Shown here in pieces: positions 35,353-43,742 of a stretch of 64,000 bases of DNA. A program made the position numbers and the translations under genes. Origin of the DNA: an uncultured Flavobacteriales bacterium (GTDB taxonomy: Bacteria; Bacteroidota; Bacteroidia; Flavobacteriales_G; Salibacteraceae); the NCBI GenBank assembly GCA_937121175.1, contig CAKZKD010000018.1, forward strand, positions 88,652 through 152,651, read 5' to 3'. The number at the start of each line of letters is the position of its first letter. Position 1 is the stretch's first letter. Under the pieces are notes generated by a model, which had not been told where the DNA came from, searched no databases, and saw only the letters and a program-made list of their open reading frames with translations.

Positions 35353-36120
35353 CTACTTAGTTTTGGCCTCTTCCCAAATTTCATCCATTTCTTGCAAAGT
35401 CATTTTACTCAGGGTTTTACCTTGACTAAGAACCTTCTTCTCCAGGTATTGAAATCTATCCATAAACTTTATGTTCGTTCTTTCGAGAGCTAGATCTGGG
35501 TCAATGTCCAAAAACCGAGCGTAATTAATAACGGAAAATAAAACATCACCCAATTCCCCTTCAACTTTGTCCTTATTCGACTTGTTTTCGACTTCGAACT
35601 TAAGTTCATCCAATTCTTCATTTACTTTTTCCCAAACCTGATCTTTATTGTCCCAATCGAATCCTACTCCCCTAGCCTTTTCTTGAATTCGATTCGCTTT
35701 TACCATGGCTGGCAATGAGGTTGGGACTCCTGCTAAAACCGATTTTTTCCCTTCTTTTAGTTTGAGTTGTTCCCAATTGGCCTTTACTTCTTCTTCGGTC
35801 GTTGCTTCAACATCACCATAAATATGCGGATGTCTATGAACCAATTTGTCACAAATGGCATTTAGAACATCGGTAATATCAAATGCTCCTTTTTCTGACG
35901 CAATTTTTGAATAAAAAACCATGTGCAACATAATATCACCAATCTCTCCTTTCAGCTCTTCTAGGTCATTCTTTAAAATTGCATCCGCCAATTCATAGGT
36001 TTCTTCGATTGTCAATTTGCGCAGCGATTCTAGGGTTTGTTTTTTATCCCACGGACATTTTTCGCGCAAATCATCCATAATATTTAGTAATCTTTCAAAG
36101 GCTGCTAATCGAGTATCCAT
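35353..36120 (-). CDS. mazG: Nucleoside triphosphate pyrophosphohydrolase MazG
   Basis: 255 residues with two MazG domains. CPWDKKQTLESLRKLTIEETYELADAI is the N-terminal signature with the Mg2+-binding EExxE, and ELKGEIGDIMLHMVFYSKIA completes it. The second domain has ELGDVLFSVINYARFLDIDPDLALERTNIKFMDRFQYLE. MazG hydrolyses (d)NTPs to the monophosphate and pyrophosphate, cleaning the nucleotide pool. It is monocistronic and divergent from the dlt-like operon. Confidence 0.96.
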   Translation of the reverse strand: MDTRLAAFERLLNIMDDLREKCPWDKKQTLESLRKLTIEETYELADAILKNDLEELKGEIGDIMLHMVFYSKIASEKGAFDITDVLNAICDKLVHRHPHIYGDVEATTEEEVKANWEQLKLKEGKKSVLAGVPTSLPAMVKANRIQEKARGVGFDWDNKDQVWEKVNEELDELKFEVENKSNKDKVEGELGDVLFSVINYARFLDIDPDLALERTNIKFMDRFQYLEKKVLSQGKTLSKMTLQEMDEIWEEAKTK

Positions 36121-36164
36121 TTCTAAATATTTAGTTATGTGTTAAGTGAAAACAAAAGAATAGA

Positions 36165-36172
36165 TATTTTTG
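36165..36172 (+). promoter_or_regulatory. -7 element of the dlt-like operon
   Basis: TATTTTTG matches TAnnTTTG. The TTG used by the ORF track as the dltD start (36170) is the end of this element, so transcription must begin downstream and the first usable start is GTG 36191. A clear -33 TTTG is not visible. Confidence 0.5.
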
Positions 36173-36190
36173 CAATGTAACAGATTTGAA

Positions 36191-37435
36191 GTGCAAACAA
36201 ATAAACCATTTGTATCCATAATTCTACCAACAGTTTTAGCCATTGTTATTTGTCTTGGGTTAGTTCTAAATTTTGAGAAAACAGCTAATTCAACGAGTAA
36301 GGCAACAGAAAAACCGAATAAAACTACCTTAATTTCAGAACATTTAAGTCCATACATCACAAGTGACAATGATATCAATCTATCCAAAGCACTCTTATCT
36401 CCTGATTTTATAACCCTATTTGGTTCGTCCGAACTTTCAACGAAATCTGAATACAACTCACATAGATTTATTCCAAAATTCACAAATAAGGAATTAGTTG
36501 CGTATGGTTCCGGAGGGTTTCAAAGCTTGAATATATTATTGGCACTTAAAGCCAATAACGAATTTCTTAAGAACTCAAATATTGTCATATTACTCTCACC
36601 GGGCTGGTTCGTTGGCAGTGGAGCAGATGGATTAGACCCTGATTACTTGATAAAAACTAACACAGAATCAAGTCTCAATAGGTTGCTCCAACTGGCAAAA
36701 CAGGATAAAGAAAGTACATATTATGTTGCCAAACGATTCTATGAAATGGCTAGTTCAAACAAAATAAAACCCTCAATTACTATGGAACAAATTATTAATT
36801 GTTCCAATAAGTCCAACTTAGAAATGATAAAAGGATTCCCAAATTCATTGACCCTTTCCGCTAAGCAGAAACTAAAATCTTTTTTTAGAAATAGTTTTTC
36901 AGAGAATTCATTAGAATTCACCTCCCACAAGGAGGCCGTAAACGCAATGCAAAACTTGCCAACTAAAAAAGTAGATTCCTTTAATTATCAAAGTGCAAAA
37001 GCAAAGTCTAAAGAACTGCTAGATTCTAGTTGCTCAACTAATAATTGGGGAATTTTAGATAATTATTATCTAAAATATATTAACGGAAAACACTCGACAA
37101 TCGATAAAGGGTCAATAGAAAATAATGTTGAATTTGAAGATTACAAACAACTACTCGCTTTTATTAATAGGCAAAATATTCCTGCTGTATTTGTAATGCA
37201 ACCGTTAAATCCATTTTATTATAAAAACTTAAAGGAGCTCACACCTACTTTAGAAGCTGTTAAGGCGGAAGCGGATAAATATAATTACCCTTTTTTAGAC
37301 ATGACTGTTACCGACTCTACGCGATATGAATTAGGAACACTCCAAGATATTATGCACCTTGGAGACATGGGCTGGATGCGCATAAATAAGTTTATTATAG
37401 ACCAAAAGAAATTAGAGTTGTATGGAAAATATTAA
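36191..37435 (+). CDS. dltD: DltD-like D-alanyl transfer protein
   Basis: About 414 residues from GTG 36191 (QTNKPFVSII), chosen because the ORF-track TTG lies in a promoter element. One N-terminal membrane helix (IILPTVLAIVICLGLVLNF) anchors an SGNH-hydrolase-like domain. Its Ser is in LFGSSELS. The C-terminal block LQDIMHLGDMGWMRINKFI holds the Asp and His of the triad. In Gram-positive bacteria DltD passes D-alanine to teichoic acid outside the membrane. In this Gram-negative the acceptor must differ. The end overlaps dltC by 14 bases. Confidence 0.88.
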   Translation: MQTNKPFVSIILPTVLAIVICLGLVLNFEKTANSTSKATEKPNKTTLISEHLSPYITSDNDINLSKALLSPDFITLFGSSELSTKSEYNSHRFIPKFTNKELVAYGSGGFQSLNILLALKANNEFLKNSNIVILLSPGWFVGSGADGLDPDYLIKTNTESSLNRLLQLAKQDKESTYYVAKRFYEMASSNKIKPSITMEQIINCSNKSNLEMIKGFPNSLTLSAKQKLKSFFRNSFSENSLEFTSHKEAVNAMQNLPTKKVDSFNYQSAKAKSKELLDSSCSTNNWGILDNYYLKYINGKHSTIDKGSIENNVEFEDYKQLLAFINRQNIPAVFVMQPLNPFYYKNLKELTPTLEAVKAEADKYNYPFLDMTVTDSTRYELGTLQDIMHLGDMGWMRINKFIIDQKKLELYGKY

Positions 37436-37652
37436 ACAGTTTTTAAAAACTGAAATAGAAGAATTAACGTTCGAAGAAGTTGAGCATAATCAACTCTTAA
37501 TTTCAACAAATATTTTAGATTCCATTACTATAGTAGAACTATCCGTAGCCATTGAAGACGAGTTTGGAATAACGGTTCCTATCAATGATTTGAAGGTAGA
37601 ACAATTTGATTCCATTGACATAATGGCGGAATACATTCAATCGAAAATGTAG
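37422..37652 (+). CDS. dltC: DltC-like D-alanyl carrier protein
   Basis: 76 residues, the usual size of a carrier protein. Ser34 in NILDSITIVEL is the 4'-phosphopantetheine attachment site (DSI/DSL motif). The charge pattern and length match DltC, which receives activated D-alanine from DltA and presents it to DltB on the cytoplasmic side. It overlaps dltD and is followed after 5 bases by the dltX-like gene. On its own it could be any acyl carrier protein; the neighbours decide the call. Confidence 0.88.
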   Translation: MENIKQFLKTEIEELTFEEVEHNQLLISTNILDSITIVELSVAIEDEFGITVPINDLKVEQFDSIDIMAEYIQSKM

Positions 37653-37657
37653 AAAAA

Positions 37658-37804
37658 ATGAAGAATAACCTGGGAGTAGCAGTAGGTAATTTCATTTTGG
37701 TTTTGGTGACCATTCTTGGTTGTTTGTATTTGTACTCGCCACTTAATCCTGAAAACAAGGAAGGATCTACATCTACTTCTGCATTTGTTTATCAACAGTT
37801 TTAG
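37658..37804 (+). CDS. dltX: DltX-like microprotein with C-terminal FxYxxF tail
   Basis: Missed by the ORF track because it is only 48 residues. ATG 37658 starts 5 bases after dltC and TAG ends 5 bases before dltB. The product is MKNNLGVAVG, one transmembrane helix (NFILVLVTILGCLYLY), a short polar outer segment rich in Ser/Thr, and the C-terminal end AFVYQQF. Gram-positive DltX has this same plan, and its C-terminal FxYxxF tyrosine has been proposed to carry D-alanine between DltB and DltD. Here the tail is F-V-Y-Q-Q-F and the gene sits between dltC and dltB. The name is given by analogy, since the upstream residues are too short for secure homology. Confidence 0.82.
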   Translation: MKNNLGVAVGNFILVLVTILGCLYLYSPLNPENKEGSTSTSAFVYQQF

Positions 37805-37809
37805 GCCCC

Positions 37810-38967
37810 ATGTTACCCTTTACCAGCGTATCCTTTTTCGTAATTCTTTGTTCCTTTGTTCTCATTACTTGGTTGTGCAAGTGGTGGCTTCAAAAACTAA
37901 TATCCTACGAAACAATAATCGGCATTCTCTCAGCCACTTTTCTTGTTATCTATTTTCCGAAGCCGTTTCATTTCCTAATTTACTGGGTGTATTCCTATTT
38001 GGTGTATTATTTTCTTGGTTTTAAGTACGTTCCTAAATATAAAATTTGGGGAATCTTGATGCTGTGTCTTCCTATGATTCTGGTCAAATTTGACATAAGA
38101 ACCGACTTTAAATGGAACGACATACTTGGGTTAGCTGGATTATCTTATATAACATTCAAAACTGTTGCGCTGTATATTGATGCTTCACCAGAAGGAAAAA
38201 AGGCAACGATTTGGGAATTATTCAGCTTCCAATCCTTCACCCCTACTCTATTAGTTGGCCCGATAGACCGATTCGAACGATTTACAACCGACATAAAAAA
38301 TGGCTACAGTCAATTATCCTCGACAAGGTTCTTTGAAGGAATGCAACAACTACTTATTGGAATTTTCTACAGCTATGTATGCGCTGAATTTATTATGCGG
38401 TTTTGGCTCAACGCTTTTGATAGCGAGAGTTTCGAGTTAACCGATATGGGTGCAAACATGTATGGTTATTTCCTCTTCTTGTACTTTGATTTCGCTGGTT
38501 ATTCAGCCATGGCAGTCGGTTTTGGAAAAATGTTGGGTATTGATGTTCCTATAAATTTTGACAAACCCTTTCTGGCAAGAAATCCACAAGAGTTTTGGCG
38601 ACGATTTCATAAAAGTTTAGGAGACTGGTTAGGCGATTATTTCTTTAAACCCATGTTTAAATTTTTGACCAAGAAAAAAAGACTCAAACCTTACCCATTA
38701 ACCAAACAGAACCTTAGCTTGTTTGCTACTTTTACTCTAATGGGTTGTTGGAATGGTTTTCAATTTCATTACATTCTTAGTGGAATGATATTCGGCCTTT
38801 ACTCCGTGGTTTACAATAGTTACGTTTTTAAGTGTAAAAAACAAAAGAGGGATATTGTTTTCGGTACTTTACCAGACCAAATTGTTAGGCCATTATCTAT
38901 TTTTATTTTAATGAATTTAGCGGCTTTTTCTATTTACATTTTTAGCGGTAGAGCTCCGTTTTTATAG
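37810..38967 (+). CDS. dltB: DltB-like MBOAT-family acyltransferase
   Basis: 385 residues with about ten or more membrane helices. MBOAT landmarks: FTPTLLVGPIDRFERF, YFLFLYFDFAGYSAMAVGFGKMLGI, and NPQEFWRRFHKSLGDWLGDYFFKP, which carries the first conserved His (His267). The second family position, 48 residues on, normally reads WHG with the catalytic His but here reads CWNGFQFHY, so Asn315 replaces it and a His occurs five residues later (His320). DltB moves D-alanine from DltC across the membrane. dltA begins 4 bases after the stop. Confidence 0.9.
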   Translation: MLPFTSVSFFVILCSFVLITWLCKWWLQKLISYETIIGILSATFLVIYFPKPFHFLIYWVYSYLVYYFLGFKYVPKYKIWGILMLCLPMILVKFDIRTDFKWNDILGLAGLSYITFKTVALYIDASPEGKKATIWELFSFQSFTPTLLVGPIDRFERFTTDIKNGYSQLSSTRFFEGMQQLLIGIFYSYVCAEFIMRFWLNAFDSESFELTDMGANMYGYFLFLYFDFAGYSAMAVGFGKMLGIDVPINFDKPFLARNPQEFWRRFHKSLGDWLGDYFFKPMFKFLTKKKRLKPYPLTKQNLSLFATFTLMGCWNGFQFHYILSGMIFGLYSVVYNSYVFKCKKQKRDIVFGTLPDQIVRPLSIFILMNLAAFSIYIFSGRAPFL

Positions 38968-38971
38968 ACTT

Positions 38972-40468
38972 ATGCGATTCGATATTTTCTCTAAACAATT
39001 TGTAGATATTGAGTTGGAACCCAATAAACTTGCTGTTGTAGGTTCTGACCAAGAGCTTACTTGGATGCAATTTAGGGAGCAATTTGAAATAGCGAGGTCT
39101 ATTCTTGTAGAACAGCAAATACCAGCTGGACACCCTGTAATAATTTATGGCCACAAGGAAGCTAACTTCATGGTTTGGGAAACTGCTTTAACAGCGCTGT
39201 CTCTACCCTTTATCCCTTTCGATTCTCAATACCCTACTACTAGGCTTAATCAAATTATTGAAGAAACTGAATCCCACGTAATCATCAACATATCTGGAAA
39301 GTCAATAGAACACAAAGCCAATTTTGAAATCGATAATAAATTTAAAATCATCATTAAGAACGAGGAGTTCGACGTTAATAGATTAGTGAGCTATGGTGAT
39401 GTTGCTGACCCGCTCTTATACATGATTTTCACATCTGGAAGTACAGGAAAACCAAAAGGTGTAATGGTGAATCACTCCAACTATTGTGAATTAATAAAAT
39501 GGATGGAAAGCGATTATGGTTTTTATAAAGATGATGTCTTTATGAATCAGGCTGTTTTTTCATTCGATTTGTCACTGTACGATTGCTTCTTTGCCTTGCA
39601 TATTGGAGCGACTTTGCTCACCATTGACAAAGAATTGGCTAAAGACTCAGAGCAGTTTTTATTGCACCTAAAGCGATACAACTGTTCGGTTTGGACAAGT
39701 ACACCGAGTGCTGCATTTATTCATTTTCAGAATCCACTATTTAGTAGCAATGAAATACCTAGCTTAAGAACCTTTCTATTTATCGGTGAAGCTTTACCAG
39801 AACGTACGGTTACTACCATTGAACAAAAATTTAAAAATTGTAATATATTCAATGCGTACGGCCCTACCGAAGCATCCGTTGCTACAACAATTTGTAAAAT
39901 TTCAAGCGACGAAATTGCTGATCTGCAAGAAGTACCAATTGGCAAATCGAAACCAGATGGGCGAATAGAGCTCATTAACATTGATGAAAACGGTGTGGGC
40001 GAAATAGTCATTGTTGGTAATCATGTGGCAATGGGCTATTTTAAGAACGAAGAACTCACTGGGGCAAAATTTATTGAAATAGATGGTGAACGAGCCTTCA
40101 AAACAGGAGATTTAGCCTGCTACAAAAACAATACTCTGCTTTTTAGAGGCAGAAATGACGACCAAATAAAATTACGTGGATACAGAATCGAACTTGGTGA
40201 AATTTCATCGAAACTCAACACTCTTTCGTATATCAAACATTCAGAAACAATAGCTTTGTCCCGGAAGAATGTGGTCAAAAAAATAGTGGCCTTCGTTGAA
40301 TTGAATGAATCGGTTGAAAATATTAGAGTTAAAATTGCCGATGATTTGGATGGCAAACTTCCCGATTACATGATTCCTTCAGATTTCAGGTCGATTGAGG
40401 AATGGCCATTGAATGCTAATCTGAAAATTGAACGAAAAGAGCTACAACGATTGTATTTAAAACGATAG
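38972..40468 (+). CDS. dltA: DltA-like amino-acid adenylating ligase
   Basis: 498 residues of the ANL adenylation superfamily. The P-loop is YMIFTSGSTGKPKGVMV. NQAVFSFDLSLYDCFFAL and FIGEALP match the DltA subgroup. NAYGPTEASVATT, the hinge GRNDDQIKLRGYRIELGEI and the C-terminal catalytic lysine in LKIERKEL are all intact. DltA activates D-alanine with ATP and loads it onto DltC. D-alanine specificity is inferred from the operon and motifs, not read directly. The PagL-like gene starts one base after the stop. Confidence 0.88.
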   Translation: MRFDIFSKQFVDIELEPNKLAVVGSDQELTWMQFREQFEIARSILVEQQIPAGHPVIIYGHKEANFMVWETALTALSLPFIPFDSQYPTTRLNQIIEETESHVIINISGKSIEHKANFEIDNKFKIIIKNEEFDVNRLVSYGDVADPLLYMIFTSGSTGKPKGVMVNHSNYCELIKWMESDYGFYKDDVFMNQAVFSFDLSLYDCFFALHIGATLLTIDKELAKDSEQFLLHLKRYNCSVWTSTPSAAFIHFQNPLFSSNEIPSLRTFLFIGEALPERTVTTIEQKFKNCNIFNAYGPTEASVATTICKISSDEIADLQEVPIGKSKPDGRIELINIDENGVGEIVIVGNHVAMGYFKNEELTGAKFIEIDGERAFKTGDLACYKNNTLLFRGRNDDQIKLRGYRIELGEISSKLNTLSYIKHSETIALSRKNVVKKIVAFVELNESVENIRVKIADDLDGKLPDYMIPSDFRSIEEWPLNANLKIERKELQRLYLKR

Positions 40469-40469
40469 G

Positions 40470-41576
40470 GTGCGCATATTCCTTTGTATTTGTTTTTTGA
40501 TTCTTGGACTGGACGTTTTTTCACAAGCCAGTGATACAACAAAACCGCGAATCATTTCCAAAGTGAGTTACCACAATGGCGTATTACTTCCCCATCGAAT
40601 TGCTATGCAGCACTTACCACAAGAAACAACGCATGGGTTTGAGTTTAACCTTGAAAAAGTTGCAGGAAATTCAAAGGATTGGGAGAAATTATACAACAAC
40701 CCTACTTATGGTGTTTCAGTGCTTTATACGTCAACAGGAAATTATGAATTGCTTGGAAATGCCTTGGGTGTAAATGCTTATCTCTTGTTGCCTCTAATTA
40801 GCACAGCAGGGTTTAGACTGCAAACTAGTTGGGGATGGGGTGTTGGCTGGATAGGTAAAAAATTCGACCGAATCACCAATTACAAAAACAATGCAATTGG
40901 GTCGAATATTAATTTATTCGCTTCCATAAAAGTAAAATCTGAAATTTATGTTGCACCTAGAAGTGCAATTTTATTAGGTGCAGCATTCAATCATTGGAGT
41001 AATTCCGGAATTCGACGACCAAATTTGGGCATTAACATACCTACCTGGAGCATTGGATATTTGCAAAAATTTTATGAGCCGGCGGAACGGCCCAGAAAAT
41101 TGTCAAAACTTGAACGATTGGCATACAGACCAGAGCTTAAAAACGAATTCATGGTAATGCCTATTGTTGGCTTTACAGCAAACAGTATTCATGATGCTAA
41201 AATTTATCAAGCTTATGCCTTACAAATGAGTTATAGCAGACTTTGGAGTTCTAAGTATAAAATCAACTATACCTGGGATGTATTCTACAATTCTTCTTTT
41301 AGAAAAGAAATGGATTCTAAACCAAATTTAAAAGGTAAAACAGCATTGCAATCAGGGGTGATGGCGGCCTACGAACAAATGATTGGAAATGTAAGTATTA
41401 TAGCTGGTTGGGGATTTTATCTATTTGATCAAACGGAAAGAAACGACCCGTTTTATCATCGATTTGGAACTCGAATTAAACTAGGAGAACACTTTGTGGT
41501 AAATACTACATTGCACACACACTGGGCTGTATCAGACCATTTAGAAATCGGGTTTGGTTATAAATTCAATAAGTAA
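40470..41576 (+). CDS. PagL-like acyloxyacyl hydrolase (lipid A 3-O-deacylase family)
   Basis: 368 residues starting at GTG 40470. A signal peptide ends near DVFSQA. The barrel segment AAFNHWSNSGIRRPNLGIN carries the PagL His and Ser (H-x-S) followed by the conserved N-x-G. PagL is an outer-membrane beta-barrel that removes the 3-O acyl chain of lipid A. This protein is longer than PagL (about 150 residues), with an added C-terminal region and final strand GFGYKFNK. It starts one base after dltA, tying lipid A remodelling to the dlt-like genes. Confidence 0.8.
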   Translation: MRIFLCICFLILGLDVFSQASDTTKPRIISKVSYHNGVLLPHRIAMQHLPQETTHGFEFNLEKVAGNSKDWEKLYNNPTYGVSVLYTSTGNYELLGNALGVNAYLLLPLISTAGFRLQTSWGWGVGWIGKKFDRITNYKNNAIGSNINLFASIKVKSEIYVAPRSAILLGAAFNHWSNSGIRRPNLGINIPTWSIGYLQKFYEPAERPRKLSKLERLAYRPELKNEFMVMPIVGFTANSIHDAKIYQAYALQMSYSRLWSSKYKINYTWDVFYNSSFRKEMDSKPNLKGKTALQSGVMAAYEQMIGNVSIIAGWGFYLFDQTERNDPFYHRFGTRIKLGEHFVVNTTLHTHWAVSDHLEIGFGYKFNK

Positions 41577-42307
41577 TGAGAGCATATCAATTCATATTGC
41601 TCGTAGTAGTTTCTGGATACTTATCAGGGTGTAAAAATTGTGCGAACAAAAAAGGCGAGCTTCAAGTTTTTAGCCATGTTTTGCAGCCTTTTAATGAAAT
41701 GGAAATTGAGGGAAAATTCAATATAATGCTTCAACAAAGTGACACCCACCGAATTAGTTTAAACGGATATCAAGGCATAAATGAAACGGTACGCTACGAC
41801 GTTGTTGAAGGTAAACTTCTAGTTACCAATGAAAACAACTGCAGCAACCTTAATGGATATGACGATTGGGTGAATTTGACAATAGAAATGGACTCATTTT
41901 CTTTTGCTCGTTTTTCTGTGCCAGGGTCTCTAGACAGCAAAGGCGAATTAAACTGGAGTAATTGTTCACTGCTCATCGACAATTGTAATCTGGAAACTAA
42001 TTTGAAACTAAAAATGACAAACTTCGTCCTTAACTTGGATGGAGGTACTTCAACTGTTCACTTAAGTGGTGCGAATACTACTTCGGAAATTACCTTTCAT
42101 GGAAATGGTCATGTTTACGCTAAAAATTTGATGAATAAAGATCTGTATGCGTACTCTAGGGGAACTGGATATATGGAAGCAACTGTTTCTAACTACCTTC
42201 TTGCCTCTATTCAAGGTAGCGCCGAGCTTGTATATTATGGTAGCCCATTGACCGAAGAAATAAAACTAAAACCTGAAGAAGGTGCTTCGGTAACTAAAAT
42301 GAATTAG
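41576..42307 (+). CDS. DUF2807 (head GIN domain) lipoprotein
   Basis: 243 residues. The lipobox is LSGCKNC, so the protein is lipid-anchored. The rest is a right-handed beta-helix-like DUF2807 domain (FNEMEIEGKFNIMLQQSD, FARFSVPGSLDSKGELNWSNCSLLIDN, AYSRGTGYMEATVSN). DUF2807 proteins are common in Bacteroidota and have no assigned role; they are sometimes called adhesin heads. The ATG overlaps the TAA of the PagL-like gene by one base, making it the last gene of the dlt-like operon. The stop overlaps convergently with purB by 4 bases. Confidence 0.83.
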   Translation: MRAYQFILLVVVSGYLSGCKNCANKKGELQVFSHVLQPFNEMEIEGKFNIMLQQSDTHRISLNGYQGINETVRYDVVEGKLLVTNENNCSNLNGYDDWVNLTIEMDSFSFARFSVPGSLDSKGELNWSNCSLLIDNCNLETNLKLKMTNFVLNLDGGTSTVHLSGANTTSEITFHGNGHVYAKNLMNKDLYAYSRGTGYMEATVSNYLLASIQGSAELVYYGSPLTEEIKLKPEEGASVTKMN

Positions 42308-43653
42308 TCAACCATTTGAATACCCGTAAAATTCTGCGGTGTTATTTGCTTCAACTCTTCTTTCAGAGCATCAGAAATTTCAAGCTCATCTACAAATTCG
42401 GCAATTGAGCCTGCAGTAACTTTTTCATTCTTACGAGTCAAGGCTTTTAACGCCTCATAAGGTTTTGGAAAGCCCTCTCTTCTGAGCACAGTCTGAATTG
42501 CCTCTGCAACAACAGCCCAGTTGTTTTCCAAGTCACGTTGAATAGTCGCTTCGTTCAACAACAATTTACCCATTCCTTTCAATAACGACTCATATGCAAT
42601 AAGACTATTGCCAAACGGCACTCCAACATTTCTTAGAACGGTTGAATCGGTTAAGTCTCGTTGCAAGCGAGAAATTGGAAGTTTGGCAGATAGATGTTCA
42701 AAAACCGCATTGGCGATTCCTAAATTTCCTTCCGCATTTTCAAAGTCAATAGGATTTACTTTATGGGGCATTGCCGAGGAACCAACTTCTCCTGCTTTTA
42801 TTTTTTGCTTGAAATAATCCATGGAAATATACGTCCATACATCTCTAGAAAAATCAATGAGAATGGTATTAATCCGCTTTAAGCAATCGCACAATGCCGC
42901 AAAATGGTCGTAATGTTCAATCTGAGTGGTGGTTTGACTTCTATCAATGTTTAGCGCATCTTTCAAAAATGAATTGCCAAAGTCTATCCAATCTATTTTT
43001 GGATAAGCAACAAAATGCGCATTAAAATTACCCGTTGCTCCGCCAAATTTTGCGGCAATTGGAATTTGGTATAGATACTCCAATTGTTCGTTAAGGCGTT
43101 CAGAAAACACTTGAATTTCTTTTCCCAATCTTGTAGGAGATGCAGGTTGGCCGTGTGTTCTAGCCAACATTGGAATATCTTTCCATTCTTTGGCAAATTG
43201 ATTCAAACCATCAACGATGTCTCTAATTTTTGGCCCAATTACCCCGTCAACTGCATCGCGAATCATCATGGGATTAGCGGTGTTATTAATATCTTGAGAA
43301 GTTAGCCCAAAGTGCACAAATTCAGCGTGTTCGGCAATATTTAATAGGGTCATTTTTTCTTTCAAGAAATACTCCACAGCTTTTACATCGTGGTTGGTTA
43401 CCTTTTCAATGTCTTTGATTTTTTGAGCATCCTCTACCGAAAAATCGTCGTAAATGGCTCTTAGCTCTTCAAATACACTGTTATTTACGCCTTCTAATTG
43501 CGGCAAGGGCAATTCGCACAAGGCAATAAAATACTCCACTTCTACCCATACTCTGTATTTGAATAAGGCATATTCAGAAAAATATTGGGATAATGGTGCT
43601 GTTTTGCCAACATAGCGGCCATCAATCGGCGAAATTGCTTCAAGTGCTTTCAT
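42304..43653 (-). CDS. purB: Adenylosuccinate lyase
   Basis: 449 residues. PurB splits SAICAR and adenylosuccinate, releasing fumarate, in purine synthesis. The fumarase/aspartase signature is GEVGSSAMPHKVNPIDFENAEG, with the catalytic Ser in SSAMPHK. EAISPIDGRYVGKTAPL at the N-terminus, FVHFGLTSQDINNTA and MLARTHGQPASPTRLGKE are all present and typical of the E. coli-type enzyme. CAAAATTA at 43673-43680 (TAATTTTG on the minus strand) is a likely -7 element 20 bases before the ATG. Confidence 0.97.
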   Translation of the reverse strand: MKALEAISPIDGRYVGKTAPLSQYFSEYALFKYRVWVEVEYFIALCELPLPQLEGVNNSVFEELRAIYDDFSVEDAQKIKDIEKVTNHDVKAVEYFLKEKMTLLNIAEHAEFVHFGLTSQDINNTANPMMIRDAVDGVIGPKIRDIVDGLNQFAKEWKDIPMLARTHGQPASPTRLGKEIQVFSERLNEQLEYLYQIPIAAKFGGATGNFNAHFVAYPKIDWIDFGNSFLKDALNIDRSQTTTQIEHYDHFAALCDCLKRINTILIDFSRDVWTYISMDYFKQKIKAGEVGSSAMPHKVNPIDFENAEGNLGIANAVFEHLSAKLPISRLQRDLTDSTVLRNVGVPFGNSLIAYESLLKGMGKLLLNEATIQRDLENNWAVVAEAIQTVLRREGFPKPYEALKALTRKNEKVTAGSIAEFVDELEISDALKEELKQITPQNFTGIQMVD

Positions 43654-43742
43654 AAGTAGTGTAAATGGCCTGCAAAATTAATCGAAACCTCAAGTTGCGT
43701 CTATTCTAAACTTTCAATGATATTAACTAAAGAAGATACTTG

